Shown here: piece by piece, positions 61,644 through 64,000 of the stretch | How the letters are laid out: every line of letters starts with the position of its first letter | Position numbering within the stretch: the first letter of the stretch is position 1 | The notes under the pieces: model-generated | Databases searched by the model: none | What the model was told of the DNA's origin: nothing | Seen by the model: the letters and a program-made list of their open reading frames with translations, nothing else | Translations under genes and position numbers: made by a program | Assembly: GCF_002811925.1 (NCBI RefSeq) | Contig: NZ_NPDS01000003.1 | Location: forward strand, 186,001-250,000 | Direction: 5' to 3' | DNA length: 64,000 nucleotides | Source of the DNA: Leptospira barantonii | GTDB lineage: Bacteria; Spirochaetota; Leptospiria; Leptospirales; Leptospiraceae

Positions 61644-62930
61644 TCAGTTGCCTGGAACCCAATTCCCTTCCGAATATTGATCGGTTAGATTGATCCAAAG
61701 ATCGCCGGCTCCGACCGAGTTCTTAGCTTCCAAAAGTTTTTTGTTTTCGTAAGGAGTCAGCGGCGCTGAAAATTTAAAGCGACCTGCGGTTTCGGAAGAA
61801 CACTGAGCGTTTCCGGATCCCCAGGAACCGCTACCGGAAGTAACGAACCAATTACCGGAAGAATCCTTACAAGAGAAACGATTCGAAGCGCTACAGTTGA
61901 GATCGTTCCATCTTCCGTTGCTCCAAAGAACGGCGCAGTTTTCATTTCCGGCCCAGTTGTTCGGTTCGGAAGCGTTCCAGGACCAGATCGCTTGTTTTGC
62001 AAAATCCGGATCGAATTGATCGATGCCAAAGACGTTGACTTCGCAGGAAAGCATGGAAGCAATATTAGCGTTTGTGAATGAACCGCTTTCTTTTACACCG
62101 TCGTAAAAACCGAAGTAGTTCGTGGTATCGTTGAAGAAACGCACCATCGTAGAATTGTAAGTGGCTCTCGAGTAATTACAATCCGGATAACCTTTAAAAT
62201 CCTTCGGACTGCTCGTAGTCGATCCGAAGAAAATTCTTTTAAAGTAACCGCTCCACTGAGAATCGTAACAACCGTTGCTCATCAGAAGAATTCTTTTATT
62301 GGATGCGACCATATCACCCAACTTCGGCATATTCTCGGGAGAAGGAACGTCCGAACAACTGCCGGAGTAACGATACAACCAAGGATCGAGATAGTCCTTC
62401 AACGTTTGAAGGGCTTCCGAAGAATGACCGTCGATCTTATCTTCTATATAAAGAACCAATACTTCGTTGCGGTTTGCGGAATTGGAAACCCAATCGCGAA
62501 CCTCCTCCAAACCTTTGTAAAAAGGTCTGTCGAAAACGTTACAACCCACGTGACTGTCCTGACCGTGACAAAGAAGAAGTTCTTTGCGAGCGTGTGTGCC
62601 AAGAGTCCAATGAATGTCCAATTCGATAAAACGCGCCCCTAAACGAAGTTGTTCACCGATGGAATATTTTTGATTCGGGAACGCGTAAGAAAAAAACGGA
62701 CCCGCATAAGACTTGCTGTTGTATGAGTTGTGGGTTCCGTAAAAAAGAGCCCGATGCACCGGAAGGTTCGCGTTGACCTGAGTTTTTCTTTGAATGGAAA
62801 GAACCTTATTCTCGAAAGATTTTTCGAAAACGTCGATCGGATTTTCTACCACCGCGCCTCTGCTTGCGTAAAGATTTCCCACGGTTCCCAATAAGAAAGA
62901 ACCGATGAGAATCGTTAAAATTCTCTTCAT
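61644..62930 (-). CDS. Secreted PI-PLC X-domain protein with permuted C-type lectin-like domain
   Basis: A 428-residue exported protein: signal peptide 1-23, then phosphatidylinositol-specific phospholipase C X-domain with His67 (YGTHNSY), ELDIHW (Glu103, Asp105) and His122 (LLCHGQD), and after about residue 300 a lectin-like end. There SWNASEPNNWAGNENCAVLW, GRWNDLNCS, FSC (about 314-354) are the C-terminal half of a C-type lectin fold, while NAQCSSETAG, YENKKLLEA and DLWINLTDQYSEGNW (about 374-424) match its N-terminal half. So the halves are in reversed order. Could act on host or membrane phosphoinositides or glycolipids, with the lectin part binding glycans. ATG 62930 has AGGTGA upstream. 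Confidence 0.88.
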   Translation of the reverse strand: MKRILTILIGSFLLGTVGNLYASRGAVVENPIDVFEKSFENKVLSIQRKTQVNANLPVHRALFYGTHNSYNSKSYAGPFFSYAFPNQKYSIGEQLRLGARFIELDIHWTLGTHARKELLLCHGQDSHVGCNVFDRPFYKGLEEVRDWVSNSANRNEVLVLYIEDKIDGHSSEALQTLKDYLDPWLYRYSGSCSDVPSPENMPKLGDMVASNKRILLMSNGCYDSQWSGYFKRIFFGSTTSSPKDFKGYPDCNYSRATYNSTMVRFFNDTTNYFGFYDGVKESGSFTNANIASMLSCEVNVFGIDQFDPDFAKQAIWSWNASEPNNWAGNENCAVLWSNGRWNDLNCSASNRFSCKDSSGNWFVTSGSGSWGSGNAQCSSETAGRFKFSAPLTPYENKKLLEAKNSVGAGDLWINLTDQYSEGNWVPGN

Positions 62931-63341
62931 AAGTTTCACCTTTTTATGTTTTGCTTTTCCTCGAACGAGGAATTTCACTGAGGCAGGATCTTAACGGAAG
63001 GGCGTTTCAAAGGACTTATATTCCGCTTACAAAGATTCGTTTTTTCGCGCGGAGAAACCGAAATAAAAAAGAATCATAATTTTTGAATGTGTTTGGGAAG
63101 AATGAAGAAACAAATGCGAGCATATACTCGGGTTGTAAGATTCGTTCTTCCTTAAGGCTTCCATCGTAAAGTATGTTCGTTTCATATTTGCGTCGAACTT
63201 TTGACACAGATCGAATTTCGTTTTTAGGCAAGGAAATTATTTTTTTATTTGGAGAATCTTATTCATAGAGTATACTATTAGACATTCTTTATATTAGAAA
63301 GATTCGAACAACGTTTTCGAATCGGATGCGGATTTTAAAAG
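62931..63341. other. Intergenic region between PI-PLC and histidine kinase genes
   Basis: About 410 bases between divergent genes, AT-rich. Apart from the palindrome, TATACT at 63271-63276 could be a -10 box for the kinase gene. The open frame at 63016-63231 (minus) has no support as a gene. Confidence 0.45.
62957..62972. promoter_or_regulatory. 16-base palindrome upstream of the PI-PLC gene
   Basis: TTCCTCGAACGAGGAA is a perfect palindrome of two TTCCTCG half-sites around AA, 27 bases before the start. A dimeric repressor site is possible. Confidence 0.55.
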
Positions 63342-64000
63342 ATGGAATTGATTCAGGAAGCTTTAGACAACATCGGCGATAAAATACGTTTTGTGGAATT
63401 TATCCCCTGCCCCGTCTTGCTCTCACAGGTCAAAGAAGACAACTTTCAAACCCTTTATCTCAATCGAAGTTTCCGCGAATTGATCGGTTATAAAATTCAG
63501 GAAATTCCCACCTTGGACGATTGGTTTCTCCAAGCCTACCCGGACGAGGTTTATAGAAGCGAAGTAAAAACGGACTGGTGGGCGGGAGTTCATCACGGAA
63601 GAACCAGCGGCCGGCACAGCACTTCGATGAAGGCGAAAATCAGAACCAAATCGAACGGAGAAAGATGGTTTCACGTTCGCAGTACCGAGTTCGGAGAATT
63701 GAACGCGGTTGCCTTTCAAGATATCCACGACCTAGAAACTTCGAACCTCGAATTGGCTCACAACAATTCGACTAAGTCGCAACTTCTTTCCATTCTCGCG
63801 CACGACTTAAGAACTCCTTTGATCCAAATTATCTCGCTCATTTCCCTGTTTAAAAACGAAGAAATTTCCGCCACGGATCTTTATCCGTATCTCTCCAAGT
63901 TAAACATACAAACCTATCTTACGATCGACTTGATCGACAACACATTGAACTGGGTCAAAGCGAATTCGAAAAACATATCAGTATGCAAAAGTTCTTTTTC
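63342..64000 (+). CDS. PAS-domain sensor histidine kinase, truncated by the window end
   Basis: Only the first 219 codons are in the window. Residues about 15-125 form a PAS-like domain (FVEFIPCPVLLSQV, LYLNRSFRELIGYKI); then the dimerisation and phospho-acceptor region with LLSILAHDLRTPLIQIISL, whose His is the phosphorylation site (H-box HDLRTP). The ATP-binding domain would lie beyond position 64000. No membrane helix is seen so far, so it is likely a cytosolic kinase. ATG 63342. Confidence 0.9.
   Translation, partial: MELIQEALDNIGDKIRFVEFIPCPVLLSQVKEDNFQTLYLNRSFRELIGYKIQEIPTLDDWFLQAYPDEVYRSEVKTDWWAGVHHGRTSGRHSTSMKAKIRTKSNGERWFHVRSTEFGELNAVAFQDIHDLETSNLELAHNNSTKSQLLSILAHDLRTPLIQIISLISLFKNEEISATDLYPYLSKLNIQTYLTIDLIDNTLNWVKANSKNISVCKSSF

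Noticed and set aside
63016..63231. 71-residue open frame in the PI-PLC/kinase gap
   Set aside because: No ribosome site, no family pattern and Arg/Lys/Phe-rich chance composition.

Overview
The window reads as chromosomal DNA of a Leptospira species, a spirochaete of moderate GC content. This is inferred from the mix of spirochaete-style lipoprotein signal peptides, several protein families I associate with Leptospira (a DUF1577-like protein, an AZOBR_p60025-like glycopolymer protein, many tandem secreted hydrolases), regulators of the PAS-LuxR and GAF-PP2C types, and short dispersed repeats built on GGAACTCC. The species cannot be fixed from sequence reading alone. I saw no tRNA, rRNA, CRISPR array, insertion sequence or prophage, so this looks like stable core and lineage-specific chromosome with small remodelling scars.

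Layout. 0-14.7 kb: housekeeping and stress genes, namely a fluoride channel, a secreted GH5 lipoprotein, a SET protein, a methyltransferase facing a flavin oxidoreductase, MsrA, a PAS-LuxR regulator, a GST, the copper operon csoR-copZ-copA with a visible CsoR-type operator, and a radical SAM protein. 14.9-21.7 kb: two tandemly duplicated pairs of secreted serine hydrolases (one unusual Cys-His-Ser-Ala-Gly family, one true lipase family), interleaved with a membrane-anchored beta-rich protein and a lipoprotein with a probable poly-A frameshift. 21.8-26.6 kb: an RND metal efflux pump plus outer membrane channel without an adaptor gene. 26.8-41.6 kb: an aldo/keto reductase remnant, a SulP-carbonic anhydrase fusion, DedA, a short UvrD-like helicase, an SDR lacking its catalytic tyrosine, two VTSFPD-repeat secreted proteins, a nucleotide cyclase, a methylsuccinyl-CoA-type dehydrogenase and a TPR protein whose start codon lies in a hairpin. 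41.7-46.2 kb: a four-gene glycan operon. 46.2-53.3 kb: MltG, an unusual HisI, a BASS transporter, SSB and an SCO1/YwqK/YHYH/AraC cluster. 53.4-57.9 kb: a MacB-like ABC exporter operon. 57.9-64.0 kb: a Spy-like/ECF sigma/small membrane protein unit, a response regulator and PP2C phosphatase, a secreted PI-PLC with a C-type lectin domain, and the start of a PAS histidine kinase.

How the parts fit. Much of the window concerns the cell envelope: secreted lipases and phospholipase, metal efflux, periplasmic copper handling (SCO1), envelope stress signalling (ECF sigma) and surface glycans. The most unusual items are a C-type lectin fold that appears circularly permuted on the PI-PLC, a HisI enzyme whose DCDxD metal motif sits at the N-terminus instead of its usual place, the tandem hydrolase locus, and a glycan operon with a nucleotidyltransferase-glycosyltransferase fusion and an epimerase with leucine where the catalytic tyrosine should be.
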